Origin: JANLYQ01 sp031365725
GTDB lineage: Bacteria > Actinomycetota > Actinomycetes > JACCUZ01
Length of the DNA stretch: 64,000 bases
Reading direction: 5' to 3'
Assembly (NCBI GenBank): GCA_031365725.1
Contig: JANLYQ010000117.1
Coordinates: 17,544-81,543, forward strand
Position numbers and translations under genes: made by a program. The notes under the pieces are model-generated. The model saw only the letters and a program-made list of their open reading frames with translations, made no database searches and was not told the DNA's origin. Positions 13,040 through 20,931 of this stretch are shown here, one piece after another. Within the stretch, counting starts at the first letter, position 1. Every line of letters starts with the position of its first letter.

Positions 13040-13926
13040 CGCGCCGCCCGGTCGACGATGGCGTCGGTCCACCAGGCACCGAGAGCGACCAGCGAGACCC
13101 CCGCCAACAGGCACAGCTGACCGGCGCCGGGTCCGAGGAGGAAGCCCACCGGGTCGCCGCCCAGACCGCGCCCCATCAGCACGCCTCCGAACGGGAGCAC
13201 GGCAAGGAGACCCGCGGTCGCTCGCGGACCGGCCAGCGCGCCGTCGAGCTCGCGATAGACGGCGTCCTCGGCACGGGCGGCCGTCGCGAGTCGCCCGACG
13301 GCCGCGGCCAAGCCACCACCGGTGCGCTCCACGACCCGCCAGGCCGCCGAGAGGTCACGCAGTGACGAGCAGCCTTCGCCGCTGGCGGCGATGCCCAGCG
13401 CGGTGGCCGGGTCGCCGGTCGGGCTGCGCGCAGCCGCTGCCACGACCGCACACCAATCGGCGCTGGTGCGCGACGCACCCTCGCTGGCACAGTCGTCGGC
13501 TGCGGCAGCCAGAGCATCGCGCGGCTGGGCACCGGTGCGGAGCTCTGCCGCCAGCGTCGTGAGCAACTCGAGCACGAGCAATCTCGCGTGGCTTGCCGTC
13601 AGCCGGACCCGCCGGCGCACCACGGCCCGATACCCGGCCCACACGGCCACCCCGGCCGCGGCGCCGAGCACCGGGGACCGAGCGCCGAGACCCACGCCGG
13701 CCGCGACCAGGGCACCCAGGCCCTCGGGGCGCATGCTCCCGATCCGACGACCGGTCCGGCGGACTTGCTGCCGCTCGGAGGGAGCGAGAGCCCCGACCGC
13801 AGCTCCCGCACCGCGCCCAGCCAGGACCGGGCGGCGCTGCACCCGTCGCAGACCAGCCGACGGGTCACCCGGCAGGACGAGCCCGGCGAGTGCAGCCAGC
13901 GCCACCGCCAGGACATGCGCGGTCAT
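13036..13926 (-). CDS. tadB: TadB-like inner-membrane platform protein (T2SSF domain)
   Basis: Partner of TadC in the pilus platform. Of 296 residues, the first 20 form a hydrophobic helix (HVLAVALAALAGLVLPGD), the middle contains the cytoplasmic T2SSF domain (LLVLELLTTLAAELRTGAQP and LRDLSAAWRVVERTGGGLA), and the C-terminus has two more membrane helices. Its ATG overlaps the ATPase gene stop by 4 nt, and its own stop overlaps the tadC start, so these genes are translationally coupled. Confidence 0.9.
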   Translation of the reverse strand: MTAHVLAVALAALAGLVLPGDPSAGLRRVQRRPVLAGRGAGAAVGALAPSERQQVRRTGRRIGSMRPEGLGALVAAGVGLGARSPVLGAAAGVAVWAGYRAVVRRRVRLTASHARLLVLELLTTLAAELRTGAQPRDALAAAADDCASEGASRTSADWCAVVAAAARSPTGDPATALGIAASGEGCSSLRDLSAAWRVVERTGGGLAAAVGRLATAARAEDAVYRELDGALAGPRATAGLLAVLPFGGVLMGRGLGGDPVGFLLGPGAGQLCLLAGVSLVALGAWWTDAIVDRAAR

Positions 13927-15089
13927 CGGGCCGCGCCGACCAGGTCCGCCAGCGCCGGCGCACCGGGTCCCTCCACGAGCATTCCCGCGTCGCTCACCCG
14001 AAGGGCGCTGACGACCTCAGCGAGCCCGCCGCCGGATGCCTGGAGGCAGCCGATCTCGCGCACGAGCCGCTGCCCGTCGGCCAGTCGTTCGACGTGCACC
14101 ACCACGTGCACCGCCGCGCAGAGCTGACTGTGCAGAGCTGCCCGCGGCAGCCCCGCGGCCATCGCCAGCGCCTCCAACCGAGCGGGTAACGCGGCCGCGG
14201 TCGAGGCGTGCACCGTGCCCGCGCCGCCGTCGTGACCGGTGTTGAGCGCCGCCAGCAGCTCGACCACCTCACCACCGCGCACTTCACCGACGACGATCCG
14301 ATCCGGTCGCATCCGTAGGGCCTCGCGCACGAGTCGTCGCAGGTCGACCACGCCGGCACCTTCGACGTTGGCCCCGCGGCACTCCAGCCGCACCACGTGC
14401 GGGTGCTGGGGTGCGAGCTCCCCGCACTCCTCGACGAGCACGATGCGTTCACCGGGCGGCACCAGCGACAGCAGCGCGCCGAGCACTGTGGTCTTCCCGG
14501 TACCGGTGCCGCCCGTCACCAGCAGCGACACCCGCCCGCGCACCAGCGCGGTCAGCACACCGTCCAGCCCACGGGTCACCGTGCCGTTCTGGACCAGCTC
14601 GGGCAGCAGGAACACCCGCCGCCGCGCGACACGCAGACTGATCAGCGTGCCTGTCGGCGAGACCGGAGCGATCACGGCGTGCAGCCGCACCCCGCCCGGC
14701 AGCCGCGCGTCGACCGTCGGGCAAGCCGCGTCCAGCCGGCGACCCGCGCTGAGGGCGAGTCGTTGCGCCAGCCGTCGGACTGCGGTCTCGTCGGAGAAGT
14801 GCACAGGCGACCGCTGGAGGCCGTCACCGTGGTCGACCCACACCTCGCCCGGGGCGTTGACCAGCACGTCGGTCACGGTCTCGTCGGCCAGCAGCGGTTG
14901 CAACGGCCCGAGCCCGCGCAGCTCGGATCGCACCTGACCGAGCAGCGCCGCCGCGTCGGTGCTGCCGAGGACGACCCCTTCACGGCGTACGGCGGCAGCC
15001 ACGCTCGCCGCCGACAGTGGCTGGTCGTGACCGGCGAGACGCGCGACGACCCGCACCAGCAGGTCACCCTCCTCGGCACCGGGGCTCAC
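13923..15089 (-). CDS. tadA: TadA/CpaF pilus assembly ATPase
   Basis: Cytoplasmic hexameric ATPase that powers Flp pilus assembly. Walker A is LVTGGTGTGKTTVLGALL near residue 190, the Asp/Walker B region is RIVLVEECGELAP, and the His box is GGAGTVHASTAAALPARLEA. The N-terminal domain has the usual LGPLQPLLADETVTDVLVN segment. The GTG at 15089 overlaps the upstream stop by 4 nt (GTGA), which rejects a 17-residue longer reading. At 388 residues it is typical of actinobacterial TadA (Rv3659c position). Confidence 0.95.
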   Translation of the reverse strand: MSPGAEEGDLLVRVVARLAGHDQPLSAASVAAAVRREGVVLGSTDAAALLGQVRSELRGLGPLQPLLADETVTDVLVNAPGEVWVDHGDGLQRSPVHFSDETAVRRLAQRLALSAGRRLDAACPTVDARLPGGVRLHAVIAPVSPTGTLISLRVARRRVFLLPELVQNGTVTRGLDGVLTALVRGRVSLLVTGGTGTGKTTVLGALLSLVPPGERIVLVEECGELAPQHPHVVRLECRGANVEGAGVVDLRRLVREALRMRPDRIVVGEVRGGEVVELLAALNTGHDGGAGTVHASTAAALPARLEALAMAAGLPRAALHSQLCAAVHVVVHVERLADGQRLVREIGCLQASGGGLAEVVSALRVSDAGMLVEGPGAPALADLVGAAR

Positions 15090-16213
15090 GCCACCGCCCC
15101 GACCAGTGACGGCAGCTCGTCGTCGAGGACACGCCGGCACAGGCGGGCGAGCGCACCGCGACGCGACCGCCCGGGTGGCTCACCGTGTTCCTGGGCACGG
15201 GCAACTGCGGGCTCGGCTGGCAGCCAGCCCACCAGCGGCAGACCCAGCTCGCCGGCCACCAGCTCAGCGGTCAGCCCGGCTGGCGCGGGCCCTCGCACGA
15301 CGAGCCGGACCTCCTGACCGGCGAGGACCGCAGCCTGAGCCCTGGCGGCCGCCACCGCGCGGACCTCGGCAGGGACCAGCAGCAGCACCAGATCGAAGGG
15401 GCCGAGCCCGCCGAAGACATCGACCGGCAGGCCTCCGACCGGTGCACCGCGAGCCAGGTCGACGACGACCAGGTCGTGCCCCGCGCGGCCTGCGCGCAAC
15501 ACCGAGGTGACCGCGTCGACCGGGAGGTCGACCGCATCGCCACGGTGCCAGCTGAGCAGCGTGACCCCCTCGACGTGCGGCAGCGCGGTGCGCAGCTCGG
15601 TCGGGTCGGCACGTCCGCGAGCGCCGGTGAGGTCGGGCCATCGCAGGCCCGGCGTGCTCTCGGCACCGAGCACCAAATCGAGGCCGCCCCCGGCTGGGTC
15701 ACCGTCGACGAGCAGGACAGCTCGCGATGCGGGATCGCCGCTGCGCCGTCGCGCCGCCTCGCCCGCCAGCGCACACGCGAAGGTCGACGCGCCTGCGCCC
15801 CCTCTGGCTCCGAGCACCCCGATGCTGCGAGCGCAGCCGGCGACTGCTCCTGCCCTAAGCCGAGCAACCAGCAAGGGCTCGGCGTCCGGCAGCTGATGCA
15901 CCGACTCGGCACCCGCCAGGGCAGCCGCCTCCCAGTGCGCAGGCGTCACGGGCGCGGTGGTCACCACCAGCACCGCCGGGCGCGACAGTAGCCGCAGTCG
16001 AGCCACGGCCGTGGCAGCCGCACGATCGAGCAGGACGAGCGGCGCCATGCCCCAGAGGGCCCGAGCAGCTCCGGGGTCGGGCGCCACTGCTGCCTCGACG
16101 CCAGCGGCAGCCGCCAGCCGTAGCAGCTCGTCCAGCAGGTCAGGATCGTCGGTCACGACCAGGGGCCGGGGCGCGTCCGGCGATCCCTGAGCGGCGGCGG
16201 TGTGCGGGTCCAT
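15086..16213 (-). CDS. CpaE/Ssd-like septum-site-determining protein
   Basis: MinD/ParA-fold protein at the head of the Tad operon, equivalent to Ssd (Rv3660c). An N-terminal receiver-like region (residues about 13-110) precedes the ATPase fold. The P-loop reads GARGGAGAST: both the signature lysine and the P-loop lysine of KGGxGKT are missing, whereas the Walker A' aspartates (LLVDGDPAGGG) remain. ATP hydrolysis is therefore doubtful, as for Ssd. Such proteins link pilus placement to cell poles or septum. I place the start at the ATG at 16213; a longer frame reaches into the 6C RNA region and is unlikely to be coding. Confidence 0.85.
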   Translation of the reverse strand: MDPHTAAAQGSPDAPRPLVVTDDPDLLDELLRLAAAAGVEAAVAPDPGAARALWGMAPLVLLDRAAATAVARLRLLSRPAVLVVTTAPVTPAHWEAAALAGAESVHQLPDAEPLLVARLRAGAVAGCARSIGVLGARGGAGASTFACALAGEAARRRSGDPASRAVLLVDGDPAGGGLDLVLGAESTPGLRWPDLTGARGRADPTELRTALPHVEGVTLLSWHRGDAVDLPVDAVTSVLRAGRAGHDLVVVDLARGAPVGGLPVDVFGGLGPFDLVLLLVPAEVRAVAAARAQAAVLAGQEVRLVVRGPAPAGLTAELVAGELGLPLVGWLPAEPAVARAQEHGEPPGRSRRGALARLCRRVLDDELPSLVGAVA

Positions 16214-16354
16214 GTCGTCCACCGTCGCCCGGCAGAGCAGCCCGCAGCGGGCGCGGGCACAGATGGTGGATAACTCGGGGGTGTCGACACCTGTGGACAA
16301 CCTGACGTACCGCTCGAGTGGGCTCTCAGGACCGCGTGAACGGGGGCCGGGACG

Positions 16355-16445
16355 GCGACGACCCCCGCCGGGGGGGTTGGCGGGGGTCGTCTGCGGGACC
16401 GGCCCGGGGGGGGTTAGGCCTTGATCCTCGTGAGTGCTCTGAGTG
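16355..16445 (-). ncRNA. 6C small RNA (B11-type) candidate
   Basis: Read on the minus strand, two stem-loops with C-rich loops lie in tandem. The first is GGCC-TAA-C8-GGGCC (around 16400-16420). The second has a perfect 13-bp stem, GACGACCCCCGCC with GGCGGGGGTCGTC (16357-16391), around loop AACCCCCCC. Two hairpins with runs of at least six Cs define the actinobacterial 6C RNA, and in M. tuberculosis the 6C RNA B11 lies between the genes equivalent to these neighbours (ssd and the HAD phosphatase). A TAAGTG hexamer at 16452-16457 could be the -10 element, giving a product of about 90 nt, close to the 93 nt known for B11. Ends are estimates. Confidence 0.72.
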
Positions 16446-16527
16446 ACAGCGCACTTACGCAAGCATGTACCCGCGGGTAGCCCGGTGAACAGTCCTCAGG
16501 GGAAGCGGACCGAGATTTTGCCGTCCC

Positions 16528-16533
16528 TATGCT
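16528..16533 (+). promoter_or_regulatory. -10 element of leaderless HAD phosphatase mRNA
   Basis: TATGCT lies 6 nt before the GTG start, with no Shine-Dalgarno between. Transcription would begin at or next to the start codon. Confidence 0.6.
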
Positions 16534-16539
16534 CGACGG

Positions 16540-17427
16540 GTGGCCAACCACGCTCCCCCCACAGCGCTGCCCCATCCGAAGCGGACGGCGGCGTTCTTCG
16601 ACCTGGACAAGACGATCATCGCCAAGTCGAGCACGCTGGCGTTCAGCCGCTCGTTCTACCAAGGTGGTCTGATCAATCGACGTGCTGTGCTGCGCAGCGC
16701 CTATGCGCAGTTCGTCTACCTCGTCGGCGGTGCGGACCATGACCAGATGGAACGCATGCGGGCCTATCTCTCGTCGATGGCGACCGGGTGGGACGTCGAG
16801 CAGGTCAAGGTGATCGTGGCCGAGACCCTGCACCAGCTGATCGACCCGCTGATCTACGACGAGGCCGCGACACTGATCGAACAGCACCACCTGGCCGGGC
16901 GTGACGTCGTGATCGTCAGCACCTCCGGGGCCGAGGTGGTCGAGCCGATCGGACGCATGCTCGGCGCGGACCACGTCATCGCCACCCGCATGGTGGTTGA
17001 GGACGGGCGCTACTCCGGCGAGATCGAGTACTACGCCTACGGCGAGACCAAGGCCGAGGCCGTACGGGCGTTGGCGGAGGAGCACGGCTACGACTTGGCG
17101 CAGTGCTATGCCTACAGCGACTCGGTCACGGACGTGCCGATGCTCTCGGCAGTCGGGCATCCCTCAGCGGTGAACCCGGACCGCGCGCTGCGCAAGGAAG
17201 CCGCCGCACACGGCTGGCCGGTCCTGGTCTTCACCCGGCCAGTGCGGCTGCGCGACCGGGTCGCGGGCGTGCCGATGCCGCAACCGGTCACCCTGGCCGC
17301 TGTGGCCGCTGGAGCCGGCGCGGCCACGGCCGGCGTGGTGTGGTTTGCCGCTCGGCGTCGCGGGGCTGCGCGGCCGTTGCTGTCGCGTGTCGGTCGCGCG
17401 ACACGCCGCAACGGTCAGCGCGGCTGA
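16540..17427 (+). CDS. HAD-IB family hydrolase with C-terminal membrane anchor
   Basis: SerB-like phosphatase of the HAD-IB group (Rv3661 position). The nucleophile motif is FFDLDKTII (residues 18-26), motif II is VIVSTSGAEVV, and motif III is AYSDSVTDVPML with the Mg-binding aspartates. The last 50 residues contain a hydrophobic helix (VTLAAVAAGAGAATAGVVWF) followed by Arg-rich sequence, so the protein is probably tail-anchored in the membrane with its catalytic domain in the cytoplasm. The substrate is unknown. The GTG start appears leaderless. It stands between two candidate small RNAs. Confidence 0.93.
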   Translation: MANHAPPTALPHPKRTAAFFDLDKTIIAKSSTLAFSRSFYQGGLINRRAVLRSAYAQFVYLVGGADHDQMERMRAYLSSMATGWDVEQVKVIVAETLHQLIDPLIYDEAATLIEQHHLAGRDVVIVSTSGAEVVEPIGRMLGADHVIATRMVVEDGRYSGEIEYYAYGETKAEAVRALAEEHGYDLAQCYAYSDSVTDVPMLSAVGHPSAVNPDRALRKEAAAHGWPVLVFTRPVRLRDRVAGVPMPQPVTLAAVAAGAGAATAGVVWFAARRRGAARPLLSRVGRATRRNGQRG

Positions 17428-17441
17428 GCAAAGAATTGCCC

Positions 17442-17466
17442 GAACCCCTTCCCTAGCAAGGGGTTC
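17442..17466 (+). terminator. hairpin after HAD phosphatase gene
   Basis: GAACCCCTT / AAGGGGTTC form a perfect 9-bp stem with a 7-nt loop, 15 nt after the stop codon. Confidence 0.65.
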
Positions 17467-17629
17467 GTGGGTTACACCTGAGGAGAAGCACGGCAGTTGG
17501 GCACCCACGCGGCGACCTGCCCATGTACGGGCCGGCGAGCCAGGCTTGTCCTGGTCTCCCGATAACGGTGCACGCCTGGTAACCCACATCTGACGTGCCC
17601 CGAACGGCGCTCCTCCGGGAGCGCCGTTC
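17467..17629 (+). ncRNA. structured intergenic RNA candidate at the Ms1/MTS2823 position
   Basis: Directly after the HAD terminator, GTGGGTTAC (17467-17475) can pair with GTAACCCAC (17579-17587), closing a 103-nt internal region holding smaller pairings (GCAC/GTGC, GGGCA/TGCCC, CCAGG/CCTGG). A TAGCAA hexamer at 17454-17459 would place a start at 17467, and the 12-bp hairpin at 17602-17629 would end the RNA. In mycobacteria the interval between the equivalents of these two genes encodes Ms1/MTS2823, an abundant RNA binding core RNA polymerase. The present candidate is shorter (about 165 nt versus about 300), and I recognise position and rod-like layout, not sequence. Confidence 0.42.
17602..17629. 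terminator. bidirectional terminator
   Basis: GAACGGCGCTCC / GGAGCGCCGTTC is a perfect 12-bp stem with loop TCCG. It lies between the convergent HAD-side transcripts and the Fic-like gene, 20 nt past the latter's stop. Confidence 0.8.
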
Positions 17630-17649
17630 TCATGAGCCGTTCGCCGTTC

Positions 17650-18450
17650 TCATGCGCCCCGCTGGATCGCCTCACAGATCGCGACGCCTTCGCGCGCGCC
17701 CAGGACGACAGCCTCGGCGCAGTGCAGGACCCACCCGCGTACGCCGTCCGCACCGCCGCCGGCGTAGCCCGCCAGTGCCGTGAGGTAGGCCTCGCGCCCC
17801 AGCTCGACGTGACCGACCTCCGGCACTGACACCGATGCCGGATCAAGACCCCTGGTCACCAGGGTGAGCCGGGAGACGGCGCGTGCTACCAGGTCGCCGG
17901 CGACCGGGAAGGCCTGCATCGAGGCCACGTCGCCATGCGCGACAGCGGCAACGACCAGGGCAGGAGCGGTCGTACGCCCGGACAGCACCGCGGCCAGCGC
18001 CGCCAGCCGCGGAGCAGTCCCGGCCGCGGGACGCCCCAGGCCCGACGGCTCCACCTGACCCGCGGCCCCGACGGCGTGCAGCCGCGCCAGGACCTGCATC
18101 GGCGCCCTTGGCCAGATCGTCAGCTGGTGCACCGATTCGGCCGCCACCCGCAGGGCGGCCCGAACGACCAGGTCGAGGTCGTCGGCGTCGGGGTCCGAGG
18201 TACGGACTGTCTCCAGCGGTACGTCGGCGCCAGCTAGCGCCGCTGACGCCCGCGCCCCGCGCAGCACCGACTCGGCGGCCACCCGGTCCGCCGACCGACG
18301 AAGCACCCGGTGCCCGCGCAGGCCATCGACGGCAGCCCGCGCCCTCTCGACGGCGTCGGCGACACCGGGCAGCGACGCGACGTAGGCAAGCGAGTCGGAC
18401 GAGTCGGTCGGGTCGGACGGGACAGCAAAGTCGGCAGGGGTCGGCAGCAC
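17650..18450 (-). CDS. Fic-fold protein with degenerate active site (Rv3662c type)
   Basis: Usually annotated only as an oxidoreductase or hypothetical protein. The segment VVAAVAHGDVASMQAF (residues 166-181) continuing PVAGDLVARAVSRL aligns with the Fic core, whose canonical form is HPFxxGNGRxxR. Here the catalytic histidine position is Gln179 and the GNGR loop is AGDL, so AMP transfer is not expected. The N-terminal helix RRSADRVAAESVLRGARAS resembles the partner region of Fic proteins. The 266-residue protein is conserved in place next to the HAD phosphatase, suggesting a kept non-catalytic role. There is no antitoxin gene beside it. Confidence 0.75.
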   Translation of the reverse strand: MLPTPADFAVPSDPTDSSDSLAYVASLPGVADAVERARAAVDGLRGHRVLRRSADRVAAESVLRGARASAALAGADVPLETVRTSDPDADDLDLVVRAALRVAAESVHQLTIWPRAPMQVLARLHAVGAAGQVEPSGLGRPAAGTAPRLAALAAVLSGRTTAPALVVAAVAHGDVASMQAFPVAGDLVARAVSRLTLVTRGLDPASVSVPEVGHVELGREAYLTALAGYAGGGADGVRGWVLHCAEAVVLGAREGVAICEAIQRGA

Positions 18451-18478
18451 GGGTGGACCCTACGTGTGCGCCGACTCG

Positions 18479-18537
18479 TCGAGCGGCGCCATCTGGTCGC
18501 CTGGCAGGCCGGCTGACCGCCAGATGGCGCCACTCGA
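18479..18537. repeat. imperfect inverted repeat related to the repeat at the window start
   Basis: Arms of 18 nt (TCGAGCGGCGCCATCTGG and CCAGATGGCGCCACTCGA) pair with one mismatch around a 23-nt spacer in a divergent promoter region. The right arm with its left flank, CCGCCAGATGGCGCCACTCG, differs in three positions from the unit repeated at 14-33 and 44-63. It could be a dispersed palindromic element or an operator. Confidence 0.6.
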
Positions 18538-18551
18538 CCGCCCAACGGCGC

Positions 18552-18557
18552 TAGCGT
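18552..18557 (+). promoter_or_regulatory. -10 element of leaderless histidine kinase mRNA
   Basis: TAGCGT lies 7 nt before the GTG start; no Shine-Dalgarno is seen. Confidence 0.5.
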
Positions 18558-18564
18558 CGGCGCC

Positions 18565-19764
18565 GTGACGGGCGCCCAGACAGTGACGGTGGTGGCCGCT
18601 GCGCTCGTGGCTGCTACGGCGGTGGCCGCACTCGTCGTCCCGCTGGTGCGTGGCGGCAGGTCGCGGCGGTCCTTCGGCTCCTCGGCCGACCGCGTCACCT
18701 TCGCCACCCTGCACGAGGTGTCGCTCGCCGCACCGCCGCTACGCCACGGCCTCACCGCGGCCGGCGCGGCCAAGGCAGCCCGGCACCTGCAAACCCTGCT
18801 CGGCACCGCCGCCGTCGCCCTCACCGACGGAGTCACCCTGCTGGCCTGGGAGGGTGCCGGCGAACCGCAGCACGCGAGCGCCGCCGTCGATCACGGCCGT
18901 ACCGTGCTCGACGGCGGCCACACCCAGGTGCTGCGCGCAGACGGGCTGGCCTGCCCGGCGCCGGACTGTGCGATCCGGGCCGTGGTCGTCGCACCGCTGA
19001 CCGTCGAGGGTCATGTGGTGGGCAGCCTCACGGCATATGCCGGGGAGACCTCCGCCGGCCTGGTCCGAGCCACCGACGAGGTCGCCCGCTGGGTGTCCTC
19101 CCAGCTCGAGCTGGCCGAGCTGGAGTCCTCGAGGACCCGGCTGATGGAGGCCGAGCTCCGGGCGCTCCGGGCCCAGATCAGCCCGCACTTCGTCTACAAC
19201 TCCCTCACCGCCATCGCCTCGTTCGTCCGCACCGACCCAGAACGGGCCCGCGAGCTGCTGCTGGAGTTCGCCGACTTCACGCGCTACTCCTTCCGCCGGC
19301 ACGGCGACTTCACGACGCTGGCCGAGGAGCTGCGCTCGATCGACCGCTACCTGCTGCTGGAGCGGGCCAGGTTCGGCGACCGGCTGCAGGTGACGGTGCA
19401 GGTCGCCCCCGAGGTGCTGCCCGTGACCGTGCCGTTCCTCTGCTTGCAGCCGTTGGTGGAGAACGCGGTCCGCCACGGCCTCGAGGGCAAGCCGGGGCCT
19501 GGCCGGGTGACGATCACGGCTGCCGACCACGGCAACGAGGCTCTGATCTCGGTCGAGGACGACGGCCTGGGCAGCGACCCCGAGGCGATCCGCCGCACCC
19601 TGGCCGGGGAGCCCGAGGGAGACAGCGTGGGCCTGGGCAACGTTGACGAACGACTGCGGCAGGTCTACGGCGACGACTACGGTCTCGTCGTCGAGACGGC
19701 ACTCGGCGCGGGCACGAAGGTCAGCCTGCGGGTGCCGAAGTACCGCGCGGGGGTGCACACATGA
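18565..19764 (+). CDS. LytS-type sensor histidine kinase
   Basis: Membrane-anchored sensor kinase paired with the LytTR regulator downstream. Residues about 5-28 are a single transmembrane helix, residues about 40-190 form a GAF-like sensor region, and the His_kinase domain follows: the phospho-acceptor histidine is about residue 208 in AQISPHFVYNSL, with N-box LVENAVRHGLE and glycine boxes DDGLGSDP and SVGLGNVDERL. It ends 1 nt into the regulator gene start (ATGA overlap). The acetate/solute transport genes that follow suggest it senses a small carboxylate, as LytS-type kinases such as BtsS, YpdA and Bacillus LytS do for pyruvate. Confidence 0.92.
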   Translation: MTGAQTVTVVAAALVAATAVAALVVPLVRGGRSRRSFGSSADRVTFATLHEVSLAAPPLRHGLTAAGAAKAARHLQTLLGTAAVALTDGVTLLAWEGAGEPQHASAAVDHGRTVLDGGHTQVLRADGLACPAPDCAIRAVVVAPLTVEGHVVGSLTAYAGETSAGLVRATDEVARWVSSQLELAELESSRTRLMEAELRALRAQISPHFVYNSLTAIASFVRTDPERARELLLEFADFTRYSFRRHGDFTTLAEELRSIDRYLLLERARFGDRLQVTVQVAPEVLPVTVPFLCLQPLVENAVRHGLEGKPGPGRVTITAADHGNEALISVEDDGLGSDPEAIRRTLAGEPEGDSVGLGNVDERLRQVYGDDYGLVVETALGAGTKVSLRVPKYRAGVHT

Positions 19765-20534
19765 CGGCGGCGACGCACACCAGCGCGAGCCCCCCCGGGC
19801 TGCAGGTGCTGGTCGCCGACGACGAGGCGCCGGCGCGTGAGGAGCTGGCCTGGCTGCTCGGCCGGCAGCCCGACGTCGCCCACGTCCGCACCGCCGACTC
19901 CGGTGCGTCGGTGCTCAAGGCCCTCGAGACCGACGCGATCGACGCGGTCTTCCTCGACATCCGGATGCCGGGGCTCGACGGCCTCGACGTCGCCAGGGTC
20001 CTGGCCCGTTTCACGACGCCACCCAAGGTCGTCTTCGTGACGGCGTACGACGAGCACGCGGTCGACGCCTTCGACCTGCGTGCGGTCGACTACCTGCTCA
20101 AGCCGGTGCGGGGCGAGAGGCTGACCGAGGCCGTACGTCGGGTGCGTGCGGCCATCGGCAGCGACCCCGAAGCGCTCGGCCAGCAGGTCGAGGAGACCGT
20201 CGCGGTCGAGCTCGGAGGCGTGACCCGGTTCGTGGCGGTGGCCGACATCCGCTTCGTCGAGGCGCACGGCGACTACGCCCGGCTGCACACCGCCGCCGGC
20301 AGCCACCTGCTGCGCATCCCCATGGCCACGTTGGAGCAGCAGTGGGGCCCGGCCGGGTTCGTGCGCATCCACCGCAGCCACCTGGTGGCCCTGCACCACA
20401 TCGAGGAGATGCGGGTGGAGTCGGGACGGTGGACGGTGCGGGTCGGCGAGCACCTGCTGCAGGTGAGCCGTCGGCACTCCCGCGAGCTGCGGGACCGCCT
20501 GGTGGTGCGCGCGCGACCGGAGCCCGACCGGTGA
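19761..20534 (+). CDS. LytTR-family response regulator
   Basis: Transcription factor with an N-terminal receiver domain (acidic pocket VADDEAPAR, phospho-acceptor Asp66 in FLDIRMPGLDG, Lys in DYLLKPV) and a C-terminal LytTR DNA-binding domain from about residue 145 (VAVADIRFVEAHGDYARLHT, FVRIHRSHLVALHHIEEM). 257 residues is normal. The start overlaps the kinase stop by 4 nt, and its own stop overlaps the next gene's GTG by 4 nt, placing kinase, regulator and transporter in one operon. Likely target genes are the symporters and perhaps acs. Confidence 0.93.
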   Translation: MTAATHTSASPPGLQVLVADDEAPAREELAWLLGRQPDVAHVRTADSGASVLKALETDAIDAVFLDIRMPGLDGLDVARVLARFTTPPKVVFVTAYDEHAVDAFDLRAVDYLLKPVRGERLTEAVRRVRAAIGSDPEALGQQVEETVAVELGGVTRFVAVADIRFVEAHGDYARLHTAAGSHLLRIPMATLEQQWGPAGFVRIHRSHLVALHHIEEMRVESGRWTVRVGEHLLQVSRRHSRELRDRLVVRARPEPDR

Positions 20535-20918
20535 GTCACCCCGGACCCGCCGGCCCGCCACCGCGACGCGTGCGGGTCGTGTCGCCTCGCACCAGCGCGG
20601 TCCCCGCCGCGACCCGCAGACCCGTGCAGCGGGAGATCGACGAGCAGACCACCCCTCGGCGAGGTCTACATGCGCTCGCTGATCCGGCTGCAGCTGAGGC
20701 TGGCCGTGGGCGTCTGCCTGGTGTTCGCTCTGCTGCTGGGCGGTCTGCCGCTGCTGCTCACCGTCCAGCCGCAGCTCGCCGGGGTCGAGGCTCTTGGACT
20801 GCCCTTGCCCTGGCTGCTGCTCGGGGTCCTGATCTACCCGGTGCTGCTTGCCGCGGCCTGGTTCTACGTCCGGCAGGCCGAGCGCAACGAGGGCGACTTC
20901 GCCGACCTCCTGCGATGA
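20531..20918 (+). CDS. small membrane companion of the symporter, with apparent frameshift
   Basis: The GTG at 20531 overlaps the regulator stop (GTGA), and the frame reads through RRVRVVSPRTSAV to REIDEQT. The expected continuation PLGEVYMRSLIRLQLRL is found in another frame: one extra A near 20651 separates the two. From Met at 20670 the downstream frame encodes 82 residues with two transmembrane helices ending VRQAERNEGDFADLLR, a small DUF485-like partner of solute:sodium symporters. Either the gene has a true one-base insertion, or the sequence has an error, or translation now starts at 20670. The intact part alone spans 20670-20918. Confidence 0.75.
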
Positions 20919-20931
20919 CGTCGCCGGGGGC

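Noticed and set aside
17440..17600. Riboswitch (c-di-AMP or cobalamin type)
   Set aside because: No conserved box of either class is seen and there is no downstream gene in the same direction.
17650..18450. Fic toxin of a toxin-antitoxin module
   Set aside because: Catalytic His and GNGR loop are absent and no antitoxin gene is adjacent.
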